A DNA stretch of 64,000 nucleotides, taken from contig NZ_JASTLC010000001.1 of NCBI RefSeq assembly GCF_030499575.1, forward strand, positions 6,658,001 through 6,722,000. The letters run 5' to 3'. Below the pieces are notes generated by a model. That model saw only the letters and a list, made by a program, of their open reading frames with translations. It was not told where the DNA came from and did no database searches. The translations under genes were made by a program, and so were the position numbers. Shown here piece by piece: positions 7,641-15,411 of this stretch (within the stretch, counting starts at the first letter, position 1; the number at the start of each line of letters is the position of its first letter). The DNA comes from Streptomyces sp. DG2A-72 (lineage in GTDB: Bacteria; Actinomycetota; Actinomycetes; Streptomycetales; Streptomycetaceae).

Positions 7641-8422
7641 CGCCCCTCCGTTTCGGCCGGCGTGGGCACGTCCCGCTCCATCAGCAGCTCATGCAGACCG
7701 GCGGTGCACCGGGCCGCTTCGTCGAGATACGCGGTACGGCCCAGCGTCCTCGGCCGGGGGATGCCGATGTCGACGATCTTGCGGATCCGGCCCGGACGCG
7801 GGGTGAGCACCACCACCCGGTCGGCGAGCAGCACGGCCTCGTCTATCGAGTGGGTGACGAAGACGACGGTGGCGGAGCTCTCGATGTGGACGCGTTGCAG
7901 CTCCACCGCGAGTTCCGCGCGGGTCAGCGCGTCGAGTGCGGAGAACGGCTCGTCCATGAGCAGCACCCGGGGCTCGCCCATCAACGACCGGCACAGTGAG
8001 ACACGTTGCTGCATCCCGCCGGAGAGCTCGTGCGGCCGGTGCTTCTCGAAGCCGCTCAGCCCGGCCGTCTCCAGCAGCCGATACGCCCGGTCGCGGTGTT
8101 CGGCCTTGTTCCAGCCGAAGATCTCCACGGGCAGCAGGACGTTGTCGAGGGCGGACCGCCACGGCAGCAGGGCCGGCCGCTGGAACAGCATGGCGACATC
8201 CCGCCGGGCTCCGGTGACCCGCTCCCCGCCGATGGTGATCTCGCCCTCGGTGACCGGCAGCAGCCCGGCGATCAGCCGCAGCAGGGTGGACTTGCCGCAC
8301 CCGGACCGCCCCACCACCGCCACGAACTCACCCTCGGCGATGTGCAGGTCGATGCCCTGGAGCGCCACCGTCGAACCGGACCGGCTGGTGAAGCTCCGGG
8401 ACACACCGGTGAGTCTGATCAT
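7637..8422 (-). CDS. ABC importer ATP-binding protein (nitrate/sulfonate/taurine type)
   Basis: The 261-residue ATPase has Walker A GRSGCGKST at residues 38-46, the signature LSGGMQQR at 133-140, Walker B VLLMDEP at 153-159, and the switch histidine in VTHSIDEA. Overall length and motif spelling are those of the SsuB/TauB/ThiZ group, which energises uptake of small anions or thiamine precursors. It is on the opposite strand from its presumed permease and binding protein, which start 245 bp away divergently, so the transporter is expressed from a two-way promoter. The downstream oxidoreductase overlaps its stop codon. Confidence 0.92.
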   Translation of the reverse strand: MIRLTGVSRSFTSRSGSTVALQGIDLHIAEGEFVAVVGRSGCGKSTLLRLIAGLLPVTEGEITIGGERVTGARRDVAMLFQRPALLPWRSALDNVLLPVEIFGWNKAEHRDRAYRLLETAGLSGFEKHRPHELSGGMQQRVSLCRSLMGEPRVLLMDEPFSALDALTRAELAVELQRVHIESSATVVFVTHSIDEAVLLADRVVVLTPRPGRIRKIVDIGIPRPRTLGRTAYLDEAARCTAGLHELLMERDVPTPAETEGR

Positions 8423-8541
8423 CCGGCGGTCTCCCCATCCCCGGCGATCGCACTATGCCTGGCGATCGCAATGCCGGCCGGTTCGTGACGCCTGGTCAGG
8501 CTACCGGGGACAGGCCGCTCGGCGGTACCTGTCGTTCTGCC

Positions 8542-8577
8542 GGTGAATCCGGTGAATCCGGTGAATCCGGTGAATCC
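8542..8577. repeat. Four tandem copies of GGTGAATCC
   Basis: Four exact, adjacent 9-bp units lie in the divergent intergenic region between the ABC ATPase gene and the binding-protein gene. They may be an operator array or a slip-prone spacer. Confidence 0.85.
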
Positions 8578-8666
8578 CGCACGCCCGGTCCCACAATTGC
8601 CCAGCTCTCGTACGCTGTTGCCCGCACGAAGTGTCATGCCCTCCAGCGGTCGGAAAGGACCTCACT

Positions 8667-9698
8667 GTGCGCATGAACAGCTTCGCTCGTACGACCGCCG
8701 CGGTGGCCCTGGCCACGGTGCTGGCCCTGGTGTCAGGGTGCGGCGGCTCGGACTCCGACGACGGTGATGACGCGGACGCCAAGGCACCGCGGAAGGTGAC
8801 CTACCTGACCTCGTTCGGCAACTTCGGCCGGGACGCGTACGCCTGGGTCGCCAAGGACAAGGGGTACTTCGAAGAGGCCGGCTTCGACGTGCAGATCAAG
8901 CCGGGCCAGGGCACCGGCGGCGTGATCCCGGCCGTCGTGAGCGGTCAGGCGCAGTTCGGCCCGATCGACCTGACGGGCGGTCTGCTGAACCTGGGCAGCG
9001 GCCAGGCGAAGGACTTCGTCGCGGTGGCCGCCATCCAGCAGCGCACCATGGCCGCGATCGCCTCCACCGAGGGCAACGGCATCACCGCGCCCAAGGACCT
9101 GGAGGGCAAGCGGCTGGCCGACACGCCCGGCTCGGTCGTGCGCAACCTCTTCCCTACGTACGCCCGGCTGGCCGGAGTGGACGCGGCCAAGGTGACCTGG
9201 GTCAACGGCGACGCACAGACCCTGATGGGCACGCTCGCCAGCGGCGCGGTGGACGGCATCGGCCAGTTCGTGGTGGGTGAGCCGACCATCGAGGCGGTGA
9301 CCAAGAAGAAGCCTGTCCTGCTCCCGTACAGCGATGTGATCCCCGATCTCTACGGAAACGTGCTGATCACGTCCAAGAAGCTCGCCGAGCGGGAGCCGGA
9401 GATGGTGAAGAGGTTCACGGCCGCGCTGCTCAAGGGCCTGGAGTACAGCCTGGCGAACTCGAAGGAGGCCGCCGAGATCCTGAAACGGAACGTGGACGCC
9501 ACGAATCCGGCCGCCGCGGCAGCCGAGTTGGAGCTGATGGCCGCGTACGTCAGGCCGGAGGGTTCCGGCACGACGCCTGGGACGGTGGACTCCGGGCGGG
9601 TCGCGAAGAGCATCGCGCTCCTGGAGGACGCGGATGCGCTGCCGGAAGGGATGACCCCTGAACAGATCATCGACTTCGACCTCGTTCCGAAAGCCTGA
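8667..9698 (+). CDS. ABC importer substrate-binding lipoprotein (NMT1/THI5-like)
   Basis: The 343-residue product starts with a lipoprotein signal ending LALVSGC, so Cys25 should be lipidated and the protein anchored outside the membrane. The mature part begins KVTYLTSFGNFGRDAYAWVAKDKGYFEEAGFDV in pieces typical of NMT1/THI5-like and SsuA-like binding proteins, followed by the QAQFGPIDLTGG ligand-lining turn. GTG at 8667 is chosen because AAGGA lies at good distance; an ATG six bases on is too far. The ligand could be a thiamine precursor, sulfonate or another small organic compound. The permease gene follows by 31 bases. Confidence 0.92.
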   Translation: MRMNSFARTTAAVALATVLALVSGCGGSDSDDGDDADAKAPRKVTYLTSFGNFGRDAYAWVAKDKGYFEEAGFDVQIKPGQGTGGVIPAVVSGQAQFGPIDLTGGLLNLGSGQAKDFVAVAAIQQRTMAAIASTEGNGITAPKDLEGKRLADTPGSVVRNLFPTYARLAGVDAAKVTWVNGDAQTLMGTLASGAVDGIGQFVVGEPTIEAVTKKKPVLLPYSDVIPDLYGNVLITSKKLAEREPEMVKRFTAALLKGLEYSLANSKEAAEILKRNVDATNPAAAAAELELMAAYVRPEGSGTTPGTVDSGRVAKSIALLEDADALPEGMTPEQIIDFDLVPKA

Positions 9699-9729
9699 TC
9701 GCACCGGCCAGGGGACGAGCGCCGGCGCC

Positions 9730-10479
9730 GTGCTGCTCCCCTTCGCCGGGCTGCTGGTCGCGCTCGGCGCGTGGTGGCTGCTCACGTCGGTGCTGGAGGT
9801 GATCCACCCGGCCGTGCTGCCTCCGCCCGGTGCCGTGCTCTCGGCGTTCGCCGCGGCCCCGGCCCGGTTCCTGGACCACACCGGCGACACCATGCTGGAG
9901 ACGGTGGTCGGGTTCGTGCTCTCCAGTGTCTGCGCGGTGGTCATCGGACTGTCGCTGGCCGCCTCGCGGGTCCTGGAGCGGATGTTCACGCCGCTCCTGG
10001 TCGCCGTCAACGCGGTGCCGAAGATCGCGCTCGGGCCGCTGCTGGTGGGGGCGCTCGGCTGGGGGCAGAAGCCGGTCCTCACCATGGTCTTCCTGCTCTG
10101 CTTCTTCCCGATCGTGCTGTCCACCGCGACCGGCCTCACCTCGACCCCGGCGGACCTGGCCGAGCTGGCGCGCTCGCTGGACGCCTCGCGCTGGCAGGCG
10201 TTCCGCAAGGTACGGCTGCCCGCGGCGCTGCCGCAGATCTTCGTCGGGCTGAAGGTCGCCATGCCGCTCGCCGCGATCGGCGCGGTCATCGGTGAGTTCC
10301 AGGCCGGTGAGACCGGCCTTGGCTATCTGATCGTGCAGGCCGGAGGAGTGGGCGACACGGCCACCGCCTGGGCGGCGATCATCCTGATCGGGCTGATGAG
10401 CATCCTGCTCTACTTCGCCCTGGTGCTGCTGGAACGGTTCGCGCTGCCCTGGGTCAGGGAAACCACCTCGCGCAGCTGA
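9730..10479 (+). CDS. ABC importer permease (SsuC-like)
   Basis: This 249-residue membrane protein has about six transmembrane helices and the cytoplasmic EAA loop (LDASRWQAFRKVRLPAALP, about residues 155-173) that docks to the ATPase. No in-frame start exists between the binding-protein stop and GTG at 9730, so that start is used although the ribosome binding site (GGGGA) is about 14 bases away; the N-terminal cytoplasmic stub is therefore very short, shorter than usual for the family. It forms the membrane channel of the divergently encoded importer together with the ATPase at 7637-8422. Confidence 0.88.
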   Translation: MLLPFAGLLVALGAWWLLTSVLEVIHPAVLPPPGAVLSAFAAAPARFLDHTGDTMLETVVGFVLSSVCAVVIGLSLAASRVLERMFTPLLVAVNAVPKIALGPLLVGALGWGQKPVLTMVFLLCFFPIVLSTATGLTSTPADLAELARSLDASRWQAFRKVRLPAALPQIFVGLKVAMPLAAIGAVIGEFQAGETGLGYLIVQAGGVGDTATAWAAIILIGLMSILLYFALVLLERFALPWVRETTSRS

Positions 10480-10504
10480 TGGAGCTCAACCCGTGACCGA
10501 CTGT

Positions 10505-10546
10505 TACTTTCATTGGGCGCACGATATCCTGCGCCCAATGAAAGTA
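10505..10546. promoter_or_regulatory. Near-perfect 42-bp palindrome spanning promoter and start codon
   Basis: Two 17-base arms (TACTTTCATTGGGCGCA and its exact complement) flank an 8-base centre with GATATC; only one base pair, 10522/10529, breaks symmetry. The right arm contains the ATG at 10538. A TATCCT hexamer at 10525-10530 sits seven bases before that ATG, so transcription may begin at the start codon itself. It is best read as the operator of the nucleotidyltransferase/HEPN pair. Confidence 0.8.
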
Positions 10547-11125
10547 TCGCCGAGTCTGCTCCCCATCCTCCGCTCCCGGACGCAGGGCGAACTGCTCGCG
10601 CTCGTGCTGCTGCACCCGGAACGCGAGTACAGCATCACCGAGCTGGCCGCCGACGTCGGAGTGACGCCCACCGCTGTCCTGCGCGAGGTCGACCGGCTGA
10701 CCGGCGGCGGGATCCTCGCCGAGCGGAAAGTGGGGCGCAGCCGCCTCGTCAGGGCCCGTACGGACACCCCGCTGTACGGTCCGCTGAGCGACCTGATGTC
10801 CGTCTCGTTCGGCCCCCTGCCCCTGCTCACCGAAGCGCTGGCGGGACTCGAAGGAGTCCGGCGGGCCTATATCTACGGTTCCTGGGCCGCCCGGTACAAC
10901 GGCGAGCCGGGGCCGCCGCCCGCCGATGTGGATGTGCTGGCGGTGGGCGACCCCGACCCCGACGCCCTCTTCGATCTCGCCGAGGACGTCTCCCGTAGGC
11001 TCCGCCGCGAGGTCAACGTCCATCGGGTCTCCGCCGAGGCGTGGCAAGCGCCCACGGACGATCCGTTCCTCACCAGCGTCCGCGAACGCCCGCTGGTCGA
11101 GCTGAACCTCGACGTGGAGGCGTAG
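10538..11125 (+). CDS. Winged-helix protein with minimal nucleotidyltransferase domain (MNT-type antitoxin candidate)
   Basis: The 195-residue protein joins two domains. Residues about 12-75 form a winged helix (EYSITELAADVGVTPTAVLR with a wing at VGRSRLVR). Residues about 95-195 carry a polymerase-beta-like nucleotidyltransferase core, with G114-S115 in YIYGSW and the two aspartates D130 and D132 in ADVDVL. Such enzymes can adenylylate a partner HEPN toxin. The ATG at 10538 lies within the palindrome and has no Shine-Dalgarno, consistent with a leaderless mRNA; a GTG at 10493 is possible but would translate the operator. The HEPN gene overlaps the stop codon by one base. Confidence 0.85.
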   Translation: MKVSPSLLPILRSRTQGELLALVLLHPEREYSITELAADVGVTPTAVLREVDRLTGGGILAERKVGRSRLVRARTDTPLYGPLSDLMSVSFGPLPLLTEALAGLEGVRRAYIYGSWAARYNGEPGPPPADVDVLAVGDPDPDALFDLAEDVSRRLRREVNVHRVSAEAWQAPTDDPFLTSVRERPLVELNLDVEA

Positions 11126-11547
11126 TGGCGAGCTGGAATCAAGGGCGGTCGACGATCGACGCGCTCCTCGGCAGCGGGCGGCTCGAGCGCGTCCCCGCGT
11201 CCCGGCAGGCCGCCGAAGCGGAACTGGTCCGCGCCCGTGTCCATGTCGGCTCTGCACGGCAGCTGGCGGCCAGGGACCCGGAGGGCGCGTACACCCTCGC
11301 CTATGACGCGGCTCGCAGAGCGCTGGCGGCGGTACTGCAGAACCAGGGGCTGCGTGCCACCAGCCGGGGCGGCCACCTCGTCATCTACGAGGCCCTGCGA
11401 GCGCAGCTCGGCCCGCCGCTCGGAGCCACCCTGCGCCCCTTCAACCGCATGCGGGCCCGGTGCAACGAAGTCGAATACCGGTCCACGCAGGCTCCGACCG
11501 TGACCTCGGAGGAAGTCGATGCCGACCTGACGAAGGCGCTCCGCTGA
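11125..11547 (+). CDS. SAV_6107-like HEPN domain protein (toxin candidate)
   Basis: This 140-residue all-helical protein resembles the SAV_6107-type HEPN family. The helix AAEAELVRARVHVGSARQLA and AYTLAYDAARRALAAVLQNQ are typical. The C-terminal conserved stretch reads RARCNEVEYRS, where many HEPN ribonucleases have R-x4-6-H; here the histidine place is occupied by other residues, so nuclease activity is uncertain. GTG at 11125 overlaps the TAG of the upstream nucleotidyltransferase gene, which indicates tight translational coupling and a fixed ratio of the two proteins. By analogy with MNT/HEPN pairs it would be the toxin or the modified partner; this is inference. Confidence 0.82.
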   Translation: MASWNQGRSTIDALLGSGRLERVPASRQAAEAELVRARVHVGSARQLAARDPEGAYTLAYDAARRALAAVLQNQGLRATSRGGHLVIYEALRAQLGPPLGATLRPFNRMRARCNEVEYRSTQAPTVTSEEVDADLTKALR

Positions 11548-11588
11548 TAGTGCCGCGATGTGCCGTCGGTCGGCTGCGGCGCCGTCGT

Positions 11589-11618
11589 GGCTGGTCGCGC
11601 AGTTCCCCGCGCCCCTTA
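11589..11618 (-). repeat. Common Streptomyces intergenic element, copy 1
   Basis: The core complementary to GGGGCGCGGGGAACTGCGCG lies between the convergent HEPN and LysR genes. The same core occurs at 18441-18469 and, in a longer variant, at 31090-31169. Its GC-rich, partly self-complementary nature may aid termination. Confidence 0.75.
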
Positions 11619-11636
11619 GGGCGCTGCCGAACCGCC

Positions 11637-12542
11637 TCAGGTCATCCCCCGGCACGCCCGCGCATACCCCCGCACCAACGGCAGCTCCTCGTCCTCCCGT
11701 CGCCACGCCAGGGCGTAGCGGCTGGGGGACAGTCCCCGCACCGGCCGGGTGATGACGCCGCCCAGGGTGATCAGAGGGGCGTTCCCCTCGGCGATCAGGC
11801 AGATGCCGAGGCCCGCGACCAGGGCCTCGTACGTCTCCTCGGTGCCGGCGATCTCCGCGCCGATGCGGGGTGGGCGGCCGGCGCGGGCGTCGAGGGCGAG
11901 CCAGTGGTCGCGCAGGACGCCGGCGCTGCGGGGGAGGGCGAGGAAGGGCTCGTCGAGGAGGTCGGTGAAGGTGAGGCCGGTGCGGGCGGCGAGCGGGTGG
12001 GTGTCGGGGAGGGCGACCAGGCGGGGCTCCTCCGCGAGCACCGTCCACCCGTAGCGCTCGGCGTCGGGCAGTGGCAGCCAGACGAAGGCGACGTCCACCG
12101 AGCCGTCCGCGAGGCCCGCCGTGGGGTCCTCCCAGCTGACCTGCCGCACCCGCAGGGCCGTCTCCGGGTGGGCGGCCGTGAAGCGGGAGCGGATCGCCGG
12201 GAGCAGACCGCCGCGGCCCGGGCTGGTGCTCATCCCCACGGTCAGCGTGGAGCGGTGGACCGCCCTGGCCCGCTCCACCGCCGCCGCGGCCTCCTCCCAC
12301 GCCGCGAGCACCCGCCGGGCCGGTGCCAGCAGCGCCTCGCCCGCCGCGGTCAGCGCCACGCCCTGCCGGTCCCGGCGCAGCAGCTCCACCCCCAACTGCC
12401 GTTCCAGCGCCCGGATCTGCTTGCTCAGCGCGGGCTGGGAGACGTACAGCCGCTCGGCGGCGCGCGTGAAGTGCAGTTCGTCGGCCACCGTCACGAAGTA
12501 GCGCAAGTCGCGGCCGTGTACGTCCAAAGTCGCCATAACCAT
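11637..12542 (-). CDS. LysR family transcriptional regulator
   Basis: This 301-residue regulator has the N-terminal helix-turn-helix (LRYFVTVADELHFTRAAERL, then VSQPALSKQIRALE) and a C-terminal periplasmic-binding-type effector domain from about residue 95. The start is uncertain between ATG at 12542 and ATG at 12536; neither has a clear ribosome binding site. It is divergent from the short-chain dehydrogenase gene with 119 bases between, the standard arrangement in which a LysR protein controls its divergent neighbour and itself. The effector is unknown. Confidence 0.92.
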   Translation of the reverse strand: MVMATLDVHGRDLRYFVTVADELHFTRAAERLYVSQPALSKQIRALERQLGVELLRRDRQGVALTAAGEALLAPARRVLAAWEEAAAAVERARAVHRSTLTVGMSTSPGRGGLLPAIRSRFTAAHPETALRVRQVSWEDPTAGLADGSVDVAFVWLPLPDAERYGWTVLAEEPRLVALPDTHPLAARTGLTFTDLLDEPFLALPRSAGVLRDHWLALDARAGRPPRIGAEIAGTEETYEALVAGLGICLIAEGNAPLITLGGVITRPVRGLSPSRYALAWRREDEELPLVRGYARACRGMT

Positions 12543-12661
12543 CGGCTATCACGAAGGGTCTTGGACGCGCCACTGGGAAAGCGCACAAGCTTGAAGCAGA
12601 ACGACGGATGCAGTGACGGATCCGGTAAGGCTCAGCTCATGCTCATGAACCAGGAGGGGCC

Positions 12662-13492
12662 ATGAACAAGGTGTGGCTGGTGACCGGCGCGACCAGTGGG
12701 TTCGGACGGGCGATCGCCGAGGCGGCGGTGGCCGCGGGGGACGTGGTCGTGGGCGTGGCCCGGCGCCCCGAGGGCCTGGCCGACCTCGTCGCCGCGCACC
12801 CCGACCAGGTGGAGGCGCTCCGGCTCGACGTCGCCGACACGGGCGCCGCGGAAGCCGCCGTACAGGATGTGCTGGCGCGCCACGGGCGGATCGACGTCCT
12901 GGTCAACAACGCGGGGCGGACGCATGTCGGTGCCTTCGAGGAGACCACCGAGGACGAGCTGCGCGACCTGTTCGAGGTGCATGTCTTCGGGCCCGTCGCC
13001 CTCACGCGCGCGGTGCTGCCGGGTATGCGCGAGCGGCGCTCCGGTGCGATCGTGCAGATGAGCAGCATGGGCGGGCAGATGTCCTTCGCGGGCTTCTCGG
13101 CGTACAGCGGAACGAAGTTCGCGCTGGAAGGGCTGTCCGAAGGGCTCGCGGACGAGGTCGCGGAGTACGGCATCAAGGTGCTGATCGTCGAGCCCGGCTC
13201 CTTCCGCACCGCGCTGTTCGACCCCAGCCGGGCCGGGGTCAGCTCGGACACCGGCCTGTACTCCAAGGTGGAGCAGACCCGCGGTTTCGTCGCCGGCGGT
13301 GACGGCACCCAGGCCGGCGACCCGGCGAAGGCGGCGGCCCTCATCCGCGCCGCCCTGGACGCCGAGCACACCCCGCTGCGGCTCCCCCTCGGCGAAGACG
13401 GCGTCAGCGCGGTCCTGGACCACCTCGACCAGGTCCGGCAGGACGTCGCCGCGTGGGAGAAGCAGACCCGGGCCACGGCGTTCGACGACTGA
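12662..13492 (+). CDS. Short-chain dehydrogenase/reductase
   Basis: The 276-residue oxidoreductase has the classical Rossmann motif TGATSGFG at residues 8-15, NNAG at 82-85, catalytic Ser near 134-135, and Tyr148/Lys152 in YSGTK. An arginine pair (ARR, about 33-35) after the second strand suggests NADP(H) preference. The C-terminal segment is longer than in minimal family members, as in the group often labelled oxidoreductase with broad carbonyl specificity. AGGAGGGG stands immediately before the ATG. Control by the divergent LysR regulator is likely. The substrate cannot be inferred. Confidence 0.93.
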   Translation: MNKVWLVTGATSGFGRAIAEAAVAAGDVVVGVARRPEGLADLVAAHPDQVEALRLDVADTGAAEAAVQDVLARHGRIDVLVNNAGRTHVGAFEETTEDELRDLFEVHVFGPVALTRAVLPGMRERRSGAIVQMSSMGGQMSFAGFSAYSGTKFALEGLSEGLADEVAEYGIKVLIVEPGSFRTALFDPSRAGVSSDTGLYSKVEQTRGFVAGGDGTQAGDPAKAAALIRAALDAEHTPLRLPLGEDGVSAVLDHLDQVRQDVAAWEKQTRATAFDD

Positions 13493-13649
13493 CGGGGACC
13501 GTCAAGGGCCGGCGGTGGGGGCCAGGTCCGGGCGGCACGGAGAGCCACGCTTCGTGTATGGCAGGTCTGTTACGTCCGTGCACAGGGCTTGTGCAATTCC
13601 TGTGGAAGCCGCAATCTTTCGGCTGACGCACAGGCGCGGCATTGGAATT

Positions 13650-13663
13650 GACATGATCATGTC
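13650..13663. promoter_or_regulatory. Perfect palindrome upstream of subtilase gene
   Basis: GACATGATCATGTC is a perfect 14-bp palindrome, 73 bases before the protease start. It overlaps a TTGACA hexamer (13648-13653), but no good -10 follows at 17 bases. It may be a regulator site. Confidence 0.5.
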
Positions 13664-13736
13664 CACGCGCCTCGGCTTCGTGCACACCCGCACCACCCCC
13701 CCACCAACGCACCACCGATTGAGGAGGATCCCTCAG

Positions 13737-15299
13737 ATGGCAGTGATGCGTCAGACCCGGCGAAGACTTGCCGCGATCAGCCTGGCAGCCACCGCGGCAC
13801 TCGCCGCCGGCCTCGTCTCCGCCCTCCCCGCCGCGGCCGCTCCCGAAGGCCGTATCCAGTACGAAGGCGCCGCGGGCGCCGTCGCCGACAGCTACATCGT
13901 GACGCTGAAGGCCGACACCCGGGCGGGCTCCGCCCAGGGCAAGGCGCTCGCCCAGGAGTACGGCGCCGACATCGAGCGCACGTACACCAAGGCCCTGAAC
14001 GGCTATGCGATCGAGGCCTCCGAGACCGAGGCGAAACGTCTCGCCGCCGACCCGGCCGTCGCCTCCGTCGTCCAGAACCGCACCTTCAGCATCGAGGCGA
14101 CCCAGCCCAACCCGCCCTCCTGGGGCCTGGACCGCATCGACCAGAAGACGCTCCCGCTGGGCAGCAGCTACACCTACCCGGATTCGGCCGGGACCGGCGT
14201 GACGGCGTACGTCATCGACACCGGCGTGCGCATCAGCCACAGCGACTTCGGCGGTCGCGCCGCCAACGGCTACGACGCCATAGACAACGACAACGTCGCC
14301 CAGGACGGCCACGGCCACGGCACCCACGTCGCCGGCACGGTCGCGGGGAGCGCCTACGGCGTCGCCAAGAAGGCGAACGTCGTCGGCGTCCGCGTGCTGA
14401 ACAACTCCGGTCAGGGCACCACCGCCCAGGTCGTCGCCGGTATCGACTGGGTCGCCCGCAACGCCGTCAAGCCGGCCGTCGCCAACATGTCCCTCGGCGG
14501 CCCCGTCGACACCGCTCTCGACACCGCCGTACGCAATGCCGTCGCCTCCGGCATCACCTTCGCCGTCGCGGCAGGCAACGAGTCCGTCAACGCCTCCACC
14601 AGGTCCCCCGCGCGCGTGACGGAGGCGATCACCGTCGGCGCCACGACCTCGTCCGACGCCAAGGCGAGCTATTCCAACTTCGGTTCGGTCCTGGACCTGT
14701 TCGCCCCGGGCTCGTCCATCACCTCGGCCTGGCGCACCAGCGACACGGCCACCAACACCATCTCCGGTACGTCGATGGCGGCCCCGCACGTCGCCGGAGC
14801 GGCGGCGCTCCATCTGGCCGACAACCCCACGGCCACGCCCGCCCAGGTGTCCGCGGCCCTGGTGAACGCCTCCTCGACCGGAGTCGTCACCAGCCCCGGC
14901 ACGGGCTCGCCCAACCGCCTCCTCAACGTCGGCGGCGGTACGACGACTCCTCCGGGCCCGCGCTTCGACAACACCGGCGACTACACGATCAGCGACAACG
15001 CCACCGTCGAGTCCCCGCTGACCGTCTCCGGCGTCACCGGCAACGCGCCTTCGGCCCTGGCCGTCGAGGTCCACATCGTCCACACGTACATCGGCGACCT
15101 CCAGGTCCAGCTGATCGCCCCCGACGGCACGGCGTACACCCTCAAGGCGTACGGCACCGGCGGCAGTTCGGACAACATCGACACCACGTACTCCGTCAAC
15201 GCCTCCTCGGAGGTCGCGAACGGATCGTGGAAGCTGCGGGTCAGCGACAACGCGGCGATCGACACCGGGCGGATCGACGCCTGGGCACTGCAGTTCTGA
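13737..15299 (+). CDS. Secreted S8 subtilisin-family serine protease with C-terminal P domain
   Basis: The 520-residue preproprotein has a twin-arginine-like basic n-region and a signal peptide ending near ALPAAAA (residue 35), an I9 inhibitor prodomain (about 50-120), and a proteinase-K-like catalytic domain with Asp161 (VIDTGV), His197 (GHGHGTHV), Asn281 (AAGN) and Ser346 (GTSMAAPH). A Thr/Pro linker at about 400 leads to a beta-rich P/homo-B domain ending ALQF. The product should be exported, autoprocessed and act on extracellular protein. ATG at 13737 follows GAGGAGG. The gene is monocistronic, between the dehydrogenase gene and a membrane protein gene. All catalytic residues are intact. 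Confidence 0.96.
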   Translation: MAVMRQTRRRLAAISLAATAALAAGLVSALPAAAAPEGRIQYEGAAGAVADSYIVTLKADTRAGSAQGKALAQEYGADIERTYTKALNGYAIEASETEAKRLAADPAVASVVQNRTFSIEATQPNPPSWGLDRIDQKTLPLGSSYTYPDSAGTGVTAYVIDTGVRISHSDFGGRAANGYDAIDNDNVAQDGHGHGTHVAGTVAGSAYGVAKKANVVGVRVLNNSGQGTTAQVVAGIDWVARNAVKPAVANMSLGGPVDTALDTAVRNAVASGITFAVAAGNESVNASTRSPARVTEAITVGATTSSDAKASYSNFGSVLDLFAPGSSITSAWRTSDTATNTISGTSMAAPHVAGAAALHLADNPTATPAQVSAALVNASSTGVVTSPGTGSPNRLLNVGGGTTTPPGPRFDNTGDYTISDNATVESPLTVSGVTGNAPSALAVEVHIVHTYIGDLQVQLIAPDGTAYTLKAYGTGGSSDNIDTTYSVNASSEVANGSWKLRVSDNAAIDTGRIDAWALQF

Positions 15300-15411
15300 T
15301 CAAGCACCTGTGAAGCAGCAGGCGGCGGTGCGGTGCGCGGAAGGCGTGCTTACGATGCGCGCAGCATCAGTCCCGCATCGCGCCGCCGCCTGAACCAGGA
15401 GCACGGTACCC

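Noticed and set aside
8423..8666. TPP riboswitch before the NMT1/THI5-like binding-protein gene
   Set aside because: No CUGAGA-type core was found; only the 9-bp repeats stand out.
13404..15083. Long open frame antisense to the protease
   Set aside because: Antisense frames of this type are a by-product of high third-position GC; the sense frame has signal peptide and catalytic triad.
15318..15391. Long interrupted inverted repeat as terminator
   Set aside because: The loop is about 40 bases and arms have mismatches, so a terminator cannot be claimed; noted under the downstream gene.
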